Under the pieces are notes generated by a model. The model saw nothing but the letters and a program-made list of their open reading frames with translations. It had not been told where the DNA came from and did no database searches. From Knufia peltigerae (Eukaryota; Ascomycota; Eurotiomycetes; Chaetothyriales; Trichomeriaceae): a stretch of DNA of 64,000 nucleotides. The stretch covers positions 22,272 to 86,271 of the forward strand of contig JAPDRN010000136.1 in the NCBI GenBank assembly GCA_030247855.1, in the 5' to 3' direction. Positions 16,528 to 24,151 of this stretch are shown here, in pieces. Within the stretch, counting starts at the first letter, position 1; each line of letters opens with the position of its first letter. The position numbers were made by a program, and so were the translations under genes.

Positions 16528-17421
16528 TCAACGTAGGGTGTTGCCAGCGGCGGTGCGCAGCGCCTGGGTGATGTGCTGCAGCGTGCTCGAACGCACGGCG
16601 GCATGCTGCCAGAACAAGGGTACGTCGAGCCAGCGACGAGGTTCCAGCACCACCACCTGCCCGGCCTGTACCGCTGGCGTAACCAGGGCCTCCGGAGCAA
16701 GGCACCAGCCGAGCCCGCGCGCGGCAGCGTCGACGAAGCCGGTGGAGGAGGGCAGGTAGTGTACGGGCGGTTGCAGGCGTGCACGGGTCAGCCTGCGCAG
16801 GAAGCGCCATTGCAGCTCATCCTTGCGGTTGAACACGATCATCGGCGCCGACGCCAACGCGTCGGCCTGCATGCCCTTGCTGAAGTGGCGTTTCGCAAAG
16901 GCAGGTGAGGCGATGGCGTGGTAGCGCATCGCGCCCAGCGGATGCACGTTGCAGCCCTTCAGGGGCTTGCGTTCGGCGGTGACCGCGCCAAGCACGCTTC
17001 CGTTGCGCAGCAGTTCCAGGGTGTGGTCCTGGTCATCCATGCGCAGGTCGAACAGGTAGCCGTGGCGCTGGTGCAGCTCGGCGATGGCGGCGACGAACCA
17101 GGTGTCCAGCGAATCGTCGTTGACGGCCAGCGGGATTGGCGTGCGGGTGGCATCGCTGCCGCGCTCCGGCAGCAGTTCGGCCAGCGCTTCGGCCTGCAGC
17201 GCCTGCATCGGCCGTACCCGCCGCAGCAGCACTTCGCCAGCAGCGGTAGGCCGGCATGGCGCCTGCCGTACCACCAGCACCTGGCCCAGCCGGTCCTCAA
17301 GTGCCTTGATCCGTTGCGACAACGCCGACGGACTGATCGACAGGCGGCGTGCGGCGGCCTCGAAGCTGCCTTCTTCGAGCACCGCGGTGAAGGCGCTCAA
17401 CTGCGGATGTACCAGGTCCAC
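16528..17421 (-). CDS. argP: LysR-type regulator ArgP (LysG/IciA family)
   Basis: This 297-residue regulator has an N-terminal winged helix-turn-helix (residues about 4-62: FEAAARRLSISPSALSQRI) and a C-terminal LysR effector domain. I chose the GTG at 17421 because AAGAGG lies 6 nt upstream and the protein then matches the usual ArgP length; the frame itself extends to 17493. It is divergent from a LysE/ArgO exporter with 104 bp between starts. This is the classic argP-argO arrangement, in which ArgP activates export of basic amino acids in response to arginine or lysine. The assignment rests on sequence type plus context. Confidence 0.9.
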   Translation of the reverse strand: MDLVHPQLSAFTAVLEEGSFEAAARRLSISPSALSQRIKALEDRLGQVLVVRQAPCRPTAAGEVLLRRVRPMQALQAEALAELLPERGSDATRTPIPLAVNDDSLDTWFVAAIAELHQRHGYLFDLRMDDQDHTLELLRNGSVLGAVTAERKPLKGCNVHPLGAMRYHAIASPAFAKRHFSKGMQADALASAPMIVFNRKDELQWRFLRRLTRARLQPPVHYLPSSTGFVDAAARGLGWCLAPEALVTPAVQAGQVVVLEPRRWLDVPLFWQHAAVRSSTLQHITQALRTAAGNTLR

Positions 17422-17525
17422 GAGATGCCTCTTCAGTTTTTCTGCACAGGATAAAGAAAAACCAGCTTGTCTTAACGGGGCCGTTGGTCGCACCCTGCGC
17501 CTCCTTTCACGGTGGAGAGCGTCGG
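17422..17525. promoter_or_regulatory. argP-argO divergent promoter region
   Basis: This 104-bp region between the divergent starts includes the AT-rich stretch GATAAAGAAAAACCAGC at 17452-17468, likely promoter and ArgP-binding DNA. No precise operator can be assigned by eye. Confidence 0.45.
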
Positions 17526-18140
17526 ATGTGGATTGCTGCGGCCTTGGCCGGCCTGTTCGCGGGTGCCGGCCTGATCATCGCCATCGGCGCGCAGAACGCC
17601 TTCGTGCTGCGGCAGGGGCTGCAGCGTCGCTACGTCGGCATGGTGGTGCTGGCCTGCATGGGCGCGGACATCGCGTTGATCCTGGCCGGCGTGGGCGGCA
17701 TGGGAGCACTGGTACTGCAGTGGCCGTTGCTGTTGCAGGTGCTGCGCTTCGGCGGGGCCGCCTTCCTGCTGTGCTATGGGCTGCAGGCCGGGCTGCGCGC
17801 ATGGCGCGGTGGCAGCGCGCTGGCCGCGGCCGATGCCAGTGGTGGCAGCCGGCGGCAGGTGCTGCTGGCCTGCCTGGCCTTCACCCTGCTCAACCCGCAC
17901 GTCTACCTGGATACGATGGTGCTGCTGGGCAGCCTGTCCACGCGCTATCCGGGTGACCTGCGCTGGGCGTTCGCAGCGGGCGCCTGCGTGGCCAGCGTGG
18001 CTTGGTTCTGTGGGCTCGGGTTCGGCGCCCGGTTGCTGCAGCCGGTGTTCCGTAACGCGGCAGCGTGGCGGTTGCTGGATGCCGGCGTGGCCGCCTTCAT
18101 GCTGTGCCTTGCGCTGCTGTTGCTGCTGCGCCCGCTCTAG
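17526..18140 (+). CDS. argO: LysE/ArgO-family amino-acid exporter
   Basis: This 204-residue inner-membrane exporter of arginine and/or lysine has six predicted TMs. The family signature near the N-terminus is present (GLIIAIGAQNAFVLRQGL), as is the central LNPHVYLDTMVLLGSL, both diagnostic of LysE/ArgO. I chose ATG 17526 with GGAGAG about 6 nt upstream; the frame extends to 17484 but this start gives the usual length. It is divergent from argP, its expected activator. The last four bases overlap the end of the convergent map gene. Confidence 0.92.
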   Translation: MWIAAALAGLFAGAGLIIAIGAQNAFVLRQGLQRRYVGMVVLACMGADIALILAGVGGMGALVLQWPLLLQVLRFGGAAFLLCYGLQAGLRAWRGGSALAAADASGGSRRQVLLACLAFTLLNPHVYLDTMVLLGSLSTRYPGDLRWAFAAGACVASVAWFCGLGFGARLLQPVFRNAAAWRLLDAGVAAFMLCLALLLLLRPL

Positions 18141-18943
18141 GCCGCATCCACCGCGCACAGCGGCGATTCGCCCGGGCGCAGGGTCAGTACACGCACACCG
18201 CTGCGGGTCACGGCCACGGTGTGCTCGAACTGCGCCGACAGCTTGCCGTCGCGGGTGTACACCGGCCATTCGTCGGGCTGTTGGCGGATCGCAGGCTTGC
18301 CCTGGTTGAGCATCGGCTCGATGGTGAACACCATGCCTTCCTGCAGTTCCATGCCGGTGCCGGCATGGCCGTAATGCAGGATCTGTGGCTCCTCGTGCAT
18401 TTCCTGGCCGATACCGTGGCCGCAGTATTCCTTGACCACGCTGTAGCCGTGGCTGCGGGCATGGCGGGCGATGGCGTGGCCGATATCGCCCAGGCGCGCG
18501 CCTGGCCGCACAGCGGCGATGCCCTTCCACATGGCCTGGTAGGTCACCTGCACCAGCTTGCGCGCGGCGTAGTCGACTTCACCCACCAGGTACGTGGTGC
18601 TGGAATCGGCGATGTAGCCGTGCTTCTCCAGCGTGATGTCGAGGTTGACGATCTGGCCATTGCGCAGCACATCGTCGGCCGACGGCATGCCGTGGCAGAT
18701 GACGTTGTCGATCGAGGCATTGAGCACGTACGGGAACCCGTACTGCCCTTTGCTGGCGGGCCGTGCCTGCAGGTCGTCGACGATCATGCGTTCGACGATA
18801 TCGTTGATCTCCAGCGTGCTGCGGCCCTGCAGCAGCAGCGCGTCAAGCATCGCGAAGACCTGCGCCAGCAGTCGTCCGGACTCGGCCAGGCGGTCGATCT
18901 CGTCGGGGCGCTTGATCATGGCCATCGGCTCAATCATGGCCAT
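18137..18943 (-). CDS. map: Type I methionine aminopeptidase
   Basis: This enzyme removes the initiator Met from nascent proteins. All metal-binding residues are visible: His in VICHGMPS, Asp in VNLDITLE and ADSSTTY, His in GHGIGQEMHEEP, and Glu in FTIEPML and QFEHTVAVT. At 268 residues it is of normal length. The start region carries an 18-bp tandem duplication (ATGGCCATGAT twice), giving possible starts at 18943 and 18925 with identical upstream context (TGAGCCG). I chose the first, 4 nt after the ParD-like stop. The pairing with a ParD-like gene implies a second, operon-specific Map paralogue rather than the housekeeping copy near rpsB, but that is inferred. Confidence 0.93.
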   Translation of the reverse strand: MAMIEPMAMIKRPDEIDRLAESGRLLAQVFAMLDALLLQGRSTLEINDIVERMIVDDLQARPASKGQYGFPYVLNASIDNVICHGMPSADDVLRNGQIVNLDITLEKHGYIADSSTTYLVGEVDYAARKLVQVTYQAMWKGIAAVRPGARLGDIGHAIARHARSHGYSVVKEYCGHGIGQEMHEEPQILHYGHAGTGMELQEGMVFTIEPMLNQGKPAIRQQPDEWPVYTRDGKLSAQFEHTVAVTRSGVRVLTLRPGESPLCAVDAA

Positions 18944-18947
18944 CGGC

Positions 18948-19160
18948 TCAGGCCCGCCCGGGCGCAAGCAGCTGCGGCTGCACGCCGGCGGCGCGCAGTT
19001 CGCTGGCGACGACGTCCTGGAAGCTCAGGGTCGGGTTCATCTCGCACAGCATGCCGACCCGGATCCAGAACGTGGCCTGGGCGTTGATCGAGCGGTTGGA
19101 GACGGTGCAGGCACGGCGCAGCTGGTCGTGCAGGGTGTCATCGATGTTGACGATGCCCAT
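18948..19160 (-). CDS. ParD-like DNA-binding protein upstream of map
   Basis: This 70-residue protein has a ribbon-helix-helix-like N-terminus (GIVNIDDTLHDQLRRACTVS, then RSINAQATFWIRVG), similar to the ParD-like family that is commonly encoded next to a type I methionine aminopeptidase. It contains no toxin. It most likely autoregulates the operon through the direct repeats at 19185-19205, located 25 bp upstream of its start. The map gene begins 4 nt after its stop, so translation is coupled. Whether the pair behaves as a stress module is unknown. Confidence 0.8.
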   Translation of the reverse strand: MGIVNIDDTLHDQLRRACTVSNRSINAQATFWIRVGMLCEMNPTLSFQDVVASELRAAGVQPQLLAPGRA

Positions 19161-19184
19161 GGGCGTTCTCGATTGGGAATATAT

Positions 19185-19205
19185 GAAGCGTATACGAAGC
19201 GTATA
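19185..19205 (-). promoter_or_regulatory. Direct-repeat operator before the ParD-like/map operon
   Basis: GAAGCGTATA occurs twice (19185-19194 and 19196-19205), spaced 11 bp apart, about one helical turn. This is typical of cooperative ribbon-helix-helix binding. The TATA-rich content also suggests an overlapping -10 region. Confidence 0.55.
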
Positions 19206-19227
19206 TTCCTGCTCAAGCGCGGGGTGT

Positions 19228-19587
19228 TCAGCCAGCGTCGGTGGCGAAGCGCAGGCGGTTGCCGTCCGGGTCGACGATCAGCATCTCGCGGCTTCCCCAG
19301 TCGGTATCGTGTGGCGGCTGCTCGATGGGTACTCCCGCAGCGCTGAACGCGCGATGCAGGCCATCGACGTCGGTGACGATGAAGTACACCGCACCGCCCA
19401 CCTCGCAGTCGCCGGTGTGTTCGGTCAGGAAGATCGTCTGGCCTTCGCGGGTGAGCTGGGCGAACAGCGGCAAGCCGGGTTCGAAGCGGTGCTCCCAGTC
19501 AATGATGAAGCCCAGGCCCTGCACGTAGAACGGCAGGCTGGTATCGGCATGGCGCATGCGCAGCTGCGGGATGACGGTCTGGGGCAT
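19228..19587 (-). CDS. Glyoxalase/bleomycin-resistance superfamily protein
   Basis: This 119-residue protein of the vicinal-oxygen-chelate fold has two beta-alpha-beta-beta-beta modules: residues about 4-58 (IPQLRMRHADTSLPFYVQGL) and about 65-117 (GGAVYFIVTDVDGLHRAF, ending MLIVDPDGNRLRF). The DPDGNxLRF tail is the usual signature and its Glu position is replaced by Arg. I chose ATG 19587; the frame extends further upstream through a repeat-like region. The substrate is unknown; members include dioxygenases, lyases and antibiotic-binding proteins. A standalone gene between the ParD-like operon and the 19729 cluster. Confidence 0.8.
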   Translation of the reverse strand: MPQTVIPQLRMRHADTSLPFYVQGLGFIIDWEHRFEPGLPLFAQLTREGQTIFLTEHTGDCEVGGAVYFIVTDVDGLHRAFSAAGVPIEQPPHDTDWGSREMLIVDPDGNRLRFATDAG

Positions 19588-19663
19588 GACGGCGGCTCCG
19601 GGGGCGGGACTACTGCATACCACGTCTGCGGATGCCTGCGCCGGCGCAGCCCCGCGTTGCCAA

Positions 19664-19719
19664 GTGCCAACCTTGGTTGGCACATCGTGGTACAGCTGCC
19701 GGCCAGCGGCCGGCACCAC
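19664..19719. repeat. Tandem REP-like palindromes
   Basis: A perfect hairpin GTGCCAACC TT GGTTGGCAC (19664-19683) is followed by a GTGG-headed element with GCCGGCC AGC GGCCGGC (19698-19714). They resemble SMAG-type repeats and lie between the glyoxalase-fold gene and the 3' end of the cluster gene at 19729, where they may act as terminators. Confidence 0.6.
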
Positions 19720-19728
19720 AGGGCGGGC

Positions 19729-20613
19729 TCAGCAGGCAGTCGGCACGGCGGCCATCGCCGCCAGCAGTTCACGGTTCACCTGCTGGTGCCGCGCCTGCCA
19801 GGCTGGCAGATCGCTGGCAGTGATATCCGGTTGCCCATCCAGCGACGACAACCAGCGCTTGAAACGGCTCTGGTAGTTGGGCAGTGAAACCTCGCCGGTG
19901 ATGTCGCTGCCCACCAGTCCACCGGTGCGCAGGGCCTCGATCACCATCAGTGCGTGTTCAAGCTGGAAGCGGCCCTGGTCCCAGTTGCTGCGCGCGACAT
20001 CTTCAGCGAACACGTCCTTGTCGATCGACAGATAGGTCGGCTGAGGTGCCTGCGCCTGTTCGGCGGCGAATGCGGCGACCAGCGCCTCGGGATGTTCGAA
20101 GCGGCGGAAGGCGCCTGCCATGCCCATGCGGCTCGCCCAGCCCACATCCACATCCATGCACCAGTAGGTCAGCCGCCGTCCCAGCAAGGGCCGCCAGTGG
20201 TTCTCCCACGCGTGGCCCACGCCGATATCGGTGGAGGTGATGCCCAGTACATGCACATGCGATACCTGCGGCAGCGCAGCGGCGGCATTCACCCAGGAAC
20301 CGCAGTGCATGCCGAAGGGAAAGCGCATGTTGTCCGGATGGTTGTCCAGCACCACCAGCTGGAACGGGGCGCGCGTGTGCAGGCGCTGCAGCAGTGGCAG
20401 GCTGAGATGGTGGAAGTCGCCGCTGCCGAGCATCACCGTGCCGAGTTGTGTCGGCAACGGCAACAGAACGTCATTGGCGAAGCGCGACAGCGTGGTGTTT
20501 CGGCAGGCAAAACGCAGCGGGTCATGCCAGTGCCGCAGCGCGAGCGTGCGTGCCTGCGGCAAGGGCAGTACGCCACCATCGAGGTCGAGGATCAGCGGGG
20601 GGCGCAGTTGCAT
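19729..20613 (-). CDS. Ureohydrolase (arginase/agmatinase)-fold protein
   Basis: This 294-residue protein has variant metal-ligand motifs of the arginase fold in order: GSGDFHHLS (for GGDHS), LDNHPDNM (for DAHxD), SIDKDVF (for SxDxDxxDP) and GSDITGE. The order and the Asp/His content suggest a di-metal hydrolase, but each motif deviates, so it is unlikely to be true arginase. It is the last gene of the 26943-19729 run, 3 bp after the GNAT-like gene, so it is clearly co-transcribed. Cleavage of a guanidino, amidino or formamide compound would fit the fold; this is inference. Confidence 0.7.
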   Translation of the reverse strand: MQLRPPLILDLDGGVLPLPQARTLALRHWHDPLRFACRNTTLSRFANDVLLPLPTQLGTVMLGSGDFHHLSLPLLQRLHTRAPFQLVVLDNHPDNMRFPFGMHCGSWVNAAAALPQVSHVHVLGITSTDIGVGHAWENHWRPLLGRRLTYWCMDVDVGWASRMGMAGAFRRFEHPEALVAAFAAEQAQAPQPTYLSIDKDVFAEDVARSNWDQGRFQLEHALMVIEALRTGGLVGSDITGEVSLPNYQSRFKRWLSSLDGQPDITASDLPAWQARHQQVNRELLAAMAAVPTAC

Positions 20614-20616
20614 CGG

Positions 20617-21690
20617 TCAGCCCCCTCCATCCGGCTCACCCCGCAGGTGCGGGGCCAGCCTGCGCAGCGCGGCGCGCAGCAGGGGCGAACGCGCATGCAC
20701 CGCATGCACGGTGGAAGTGAAGCGGGCACCCAGTTCGGCCTTGATGCGTGAATCGGTCCAGCCGGCGACGTAGTGGCTGAGGCCGTGCTGCAACGCGTAT
20801 TCCAGGTTTTGCATCCAGCTGACCGAGTACAGGTTGTGGTCGCGCGACTGCGGATAGGACAGGCCGATGTACTTGTCCACCAGCTTGCCGGCGTGCACGT
20901 AGCACAGGTTCCAGCCGATCAGCTCGCCGTTGTGGCGGTAGAGGAACAAGTGCCCCTGACCCTGTGTGTCTGCCAGCAGGTGCTGGAAGAAGGGCAGGTC
21001 GAGCTGGTCGAAATGCACGGCGCTCTGTGCATACACCTGCAGGTACAGCGCATGCAGTTCGGCCTGCAGCCGGGGTTCGGCAAGGGCGGGGTCGCCGGTG
21101 GCGATGCAGTCGATCTGCAGATTGCTGCGTGAGCGCAGTTTGCGCCGGATGTTCTTGCGCCGCGCCGTGGACAGGCGCGCCAGGTAGGTGTCGATGCAGT
21201 CGAAATCGATCGCCACCCATGCCAGCGGCATGCCTTCCAGCTGGATGAAGCCGCGTTCCAGCAGCGCCTGCAGGAACGCCTGGCTGTGCGCGTTGGCAGC
21301 GTCGTCCAGCAAGGGGGAATCGATCGCCAGATCCTTGACCACCAGCAGTCGACTGTCACCGACGCCGTGACGCAGCACGTCGTCGGCCAGTGCAGCCGCC
21401 GACACATGTGCCGGCAGCGGTGTGTACTCGGTGCTGGTGGCGCCGATGAACCGCGTCTGCCAGGTCAGCCACGGCTGCCACAGGCGCGACAGCGGCAGCG
21501 CCAGCAGGCGCGAGCGCAGTGCATCGTCCAGGGTCGTGGTCAGGTCCAATGGCGCACGGAAACTGGGCAGGCCGCTGGGCAGGCGGCTGGCATCGAACCC
21601 CAGGGGCGGGTGGGCCAGGAAGCCTTCCAGCAGCGCGGCCGGTTCCAGCGCGGTGCTGGATACACGCGGAATCATGTCCATGCGGGGCAC
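20617..21690 (-). CDS. GNAT/FemAB-like acyltransferase-family protein
   Basis: This 357-residue soluble protein's C-terminal half (about 175-320) has the helix-strand order of FemAB-like GNAT proteins: YLARLSTARRKNIRRKLR, then LHALYLQVYAQSAVHF, then LFLYRHNGELIGWNLCYV. The latter matches the GNAT strand that contacts acyl-CoA or aminoacyl donors. The family (peptidoglycan-biosynthesis-like GNAT) attaches acyl or aminoacyl groups to amines. Co-transcribed between the class III aminotransferase (23 bp upstream) and the ureohydrolase-fold gene (3 bp downstream). The substrate is unknown; the neighbouring aminotransferases suggest it acylates an amine made in the cluster. Confidence 0.65.
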   Translation of the reverse strand: MPRMDMIPRVSSTALEPAALLEGFLAHPPLGFDASRLPSGLPSFRAPLDLTTTLDDALRSRLLALPLSRLWQPWLTWQTRFIGATSTEYTPLPAHVSAAALADDVLRHGVGDSRLLVVKDLAIDSPLLDDAANAHSQAFLQALLERGFIQLEGMPLAWVAIDFDCIDTYLARLSTARRKNIRRKLRSRSNLQIDCIATGDPALAEPRLQAELHALYLQVYAQSAVHFDQLDLPFFQHLLADTQGQGHLFLYRHNGELIGWNLCYVHAGKLVDKYIGLSYPQSRDHNLYSVSWMQNLEYALQHGLSHYVAGWTDSRIKAELGARFTSTVHAVHARSPLLRAALRRLAPHLRGEPDGGG

Positions 21691-21713
21691 GGGAACCGGC
21701 AGCGCATTGCGGC

Positions 21714-23114
21714 TCAGCCCTTGGCCTTGGTCAGCAGCTGGTCCAGCAGGGTGATCGCCAGATCGATCTCTTCGTAGGTGATGTTCAACGAAGGCGCGAA
21801 GGTGATCACGTTCTTGTACCAGCCACCGACATCGAGCACGAGGCCCATGCGCTTGCCGTCGTGCAGCAGGTCACCGGCCAGGCCGATGTCGACCATGCGG
21901 TCCAGCAGCTCACGGTTCGGAGTGAAGCCATCGGCGGCGCAGATTTCCGCACGCAGGGCCAGGCCGAGGCCATCGACATCGCCGATTTCCGGATGGCGCT
22001 TCTGCAGGCCGCGCAGGCCGTCGAGGAAGTAGGCGCCCTTTTCCGGCACGGTGCGCTCGTAGTCCATCTCCTTGCCCAGCTTCAGCACTTCCAGGCCCAG
22101 GCGCGTACCCAGCGGATTGGAGTTGAAGGTGGAGTGGGTGGAGCCCGGCGGGAACACGGTCGGGTTGATCAGCTCTTCGCGTGCCCACAGGCCCGACAAC
22201 GGGTTGAGGCCGTTGGTCAGCGCCTTGCCGAACACCAGCAAGTCCGGAGTGACATCGAAGTGTTCGATGGCCCACAGCTTGCCGGTGCGCCAGAAGCCCA
22301 TCTGGATCTCATCGACGACCATCAGGATGCCGTACTTGTCCAGCACGCGCTTGAGGCCCTTGAAGAAGTTGCGCGGCGGAATGACATAGCCACCGGTGCC
22401 CTGGATCGGCTCGACGTAGAACGCGGCGTACTCGGCCTGGCCGACCTTGGGGTCCCACACGCCGTTGTACTCGCTTTCGAACAGGCGCTCGAACTGGTGC
22501 ACGCAGTGGTCGGAGTACTCGTCCGGGGTCATGCCCTTCGGGCGACGGAACGGATACGGGAACGGGATGAACATCGCGCGTTCGCCGAAGTGGCCGTAAC
22601 GACGGCGGTAGCGGTAGCTGGAGGTGATCGACGAGGCGCCAAGGGTGCGGCCGTGGTAGCCACCTTCAAACGCGAACATCAGGCTCTTGCCGTTGCGCGC
22701 GTTGCGGACGATCTTCAGCGAATCCTCCACCGCCTGCGCACCACCGACGTTGAAGTGCACGCGGCCATCGAGGCCGAACTTCTCGTGCATGTCCACCGCG
22801 ATGGTCTTGGCCAGCTGCACGCGCGTGGGGTGCAGGTACTGGCTGGCGACCTGCGGCAGGGCGTCGATCTGGTCCTTCAACGCATTGTTCAGGCGCTGGT
22901 TGGCGTAACCGAAGTTGCACGCCGAGTACCACATCTGCAGATCGAGGTAGGGGGTGCCGGCGGCATCGAACATGTAGCTGCCTTCGCAGCGCTGGAAGAT
23001 CTTCGGCGGATCGACGTAGTGCACGGTGTCGCCGAAGGAACTGTAGCGGGCTTCGTCTGCCAGCAGCTGCGCATCGGTGATGGCGGCATCGGCGTTCTTG
23101 TCAAAAATATTCAT
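21714..23114 (-). CDS. Class III PLP-dependent aminotransferase
   Basis: This 466-residue enzyme begins MNIFDKNADAAITDA; I chose 23114 rather than the longer frame to 23150. The fold type I, class III pattern is clear: YHGRTLGASSIT, the PLP-ring Asp motif VVDEIQMGFWRTG, and the Schiff-base Lys in LLVFGKALTNGLNPL. It transfers an amino group between an amine or omega-amino acid and an alpha-keto acid. Related enzymes act on ornithine, lysine, diaminobutyrate or GABA; specificity cannot be read here. It lies 48 bp downstream of the HAD phosphatase gene in the same operon-like run. Confidence 0.9.
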   Translation of the reverse strand: MNIFDKNADAAITDAQLLADEARYSSFGDTVHYVDPPKIFQRCEGSYMFDAAGTPYLDLQMWYSACNFGYANQRLNNALKDQIDALPQVASQYLHPTRVQLAKTIAVDMHEKFGLDGRVHFNVGGAQAVEDSLKIVRNARNGKSLMFAFEGGYHGRTLGASSITSSYRYRRRYGHFGERAMFIPFPYPFRRPKGMTPDEYSDHCVHQFERLFESEYNGVWDPKVGQAEYAAFYVEPIQGTGGYVIPPRNFFKGLKRVLDKYGILMVVDEIQMGFWRTGKLWAIEHFDVTPDLLVFGKALTNGLNPLSGLWAREELINPTVFPPGSTHSTFNSNPLGTRLGLEVLKLGKEMDYERTVPEKGAYFLDGLRGLQKRHPEIGDVDGLGLALRAEICAADGFTPNRELLDRMVDIGLAGDLLHDGKRMGLVLDVGGWYKNVITFAPSLNITYEEIDLAITLLDQLLTKAKG

Positions 23115-23162
23115 CGGTTCGGTTCCGGAGAGGGCATTCAAAGGAAGCAACGGGCGGAGCGA

Positions 23163-23990
23163 TCAGGCGGTGGCGAGCAGCCGCGGAAGCGAGGGCTGAA
23201 GCAGGCTGCCGTCGAGCAGGCGCGGCAGCAGCGCAGTAGCGTCGTGGAAGGTGTCGATGGCAGCGTGGGGAATGCCGGCGTTGGTGCAATGGCCGATCAG
23301 GCGACGCTTGGCGAACACGAAATCGGCGTGTTCGGACACGCAGAAATCCGAGGCGCCATCGCCGATCATCAGCACGCGGGGAGCTTCGTCGGCACGCGCC
23401 AGCGCCGCGCAGGTGCACTTGCAGGTGCCGCTGCGGCAGCCTTCGGCCTGGTAGGGAGATTCAAGCTGCCAATGGCCGTCACACCAGCGCAGGTGGTTGG
23501 CCACTACAGGCAGCGGTGGCAAGCCATGGTTGGCANNNNNNNNNNNNNNNNNNNNNNNNNNNNNNNNNNNNNNNNNNNNNNNNNNNNNNNNNNNNNNNNN
23601 NNNNNNNNNNNNNNNNNNNNNNNNNNNNNNNNNATGGTTGGCCACTACAGGCAGCGGTGGCAAGCCATGGTTGGCAAGGATGCGATGGATCGCGTAGTCC
23701 AGGCCGTCGCTGACGATGCGCAGTGGCAGGCCCAATGCGTGTGCGCGATTGACGAAGGCGACGAAGCCCGGATCGATCCGTACCTGGTCCAGGTGTGCAT
23801 CGAGTGTGGCCGGATCCAGCATCAGCAGGCGGACCTGGCCCTGCATGCATTCACGCGAGCCGATCTCACCCGAACGCCACTGATCTTCCAGCTGCTGCCA
23901 ACCGGGCTGGCCGAATTTTTCCAACAGTGAGTCGATGACGTCCTCGAGGCTGATGGTGCCATCGAAGTCACACAGGATGCTCCATTGCAT
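23163..23990 (-). CDS. HAD-superfamily (MtnX/SerB-like) phosphatase, interrupted by an assembly gap
   Basis: This is a HAD-IB phosphatase with the nucleophile motif CDFDGTIS at residues 7-14, the SDG motif (RIVSDGLDYAI), and the C-terminal GDGASDFCVSEHADFVFAK motif that resembles MtnX (methylthiopentenyl-phosphate phosphatase) and phosphoserine phosphatase. A run of 98 Ns at 23536-23633 falls inside the gene and is flanked by the same 42 bases on each side. The intact gene is therefore probably shorter, with the duplicated flank collapsed; then both motif blocks join in frame. A cysteine cluster (GTCKCTCA) is also present. It is upstream of the class III aminotransferase and probably dephosphorylates a pathway intermediate. 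Confidence 0.8.
   Translation of the reverse strand: MQWSILCDFDGTISLEDVIDSLLEKFGQPGWQQLEDQWRSGEIGSRECMQGQVRLLMLDPATLDAHLDQVRIDPGFVAFVNRAHALGLPLRIVSDGLDYAIHRILANHGLPPLPVVANHXXXXXXXXXXXXXXXXXXXXXXXXXXXXXXXXXANHGLPPLPVVANHLRWCDGHWQLESPYQAEGCRSGTCKCTCAALARADEAPRVLMIGDGASDFCVSEHADFVFAKRRLIGHCTNAGIPHAAIDTFHDATALLPRLLDGSLLQPSLPRLLATA
23536..23633. other. Assembly gap (98 Ns) with duplicated 42-bp flanks
   Basis: Bases 23494-23535 and 23635-23676 are identical, so the gap separates two contigs whose ends overlap. The overlapping sequence contains an internal near-repeat encoding ANH twice (ANHGLPPLPVVANH), a likely cause of the assembly break. Confidence 0.95.
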
Positions 23991-24151
23991 GGGCAGCTCC
24001 GTCGATGAAGAGAGGCCTTGGCACGATGCCGGCGACGGGGCCAATGTAGGCAGGCCGTCTTTCTCGTTCCTTTCCGCCTGAAAGCTCGAACGGAGGCGCT
24101 CGGGAAGCGTTCAGCCAGTGACGCGAAGCAGGCCTCGCCTGGCTTCAGCGA

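Noticed and set aside
18948..19160. The ParD-like gene as part of a toxin-antitoxin pair with a ParE toxin
   Set aside because: No ParE-like gene is adjacent; its partner is map.
23536..23633. The N run as a true 98-bp unknown insert
   Set aside because: Identical 42-bp flanks indicate overlapping contig ends.
21519..23930. Long plus-strand frame through the aminotransferase and phosphatase genes
   Set aside because: Antisense shadow that also runs through the N gap.
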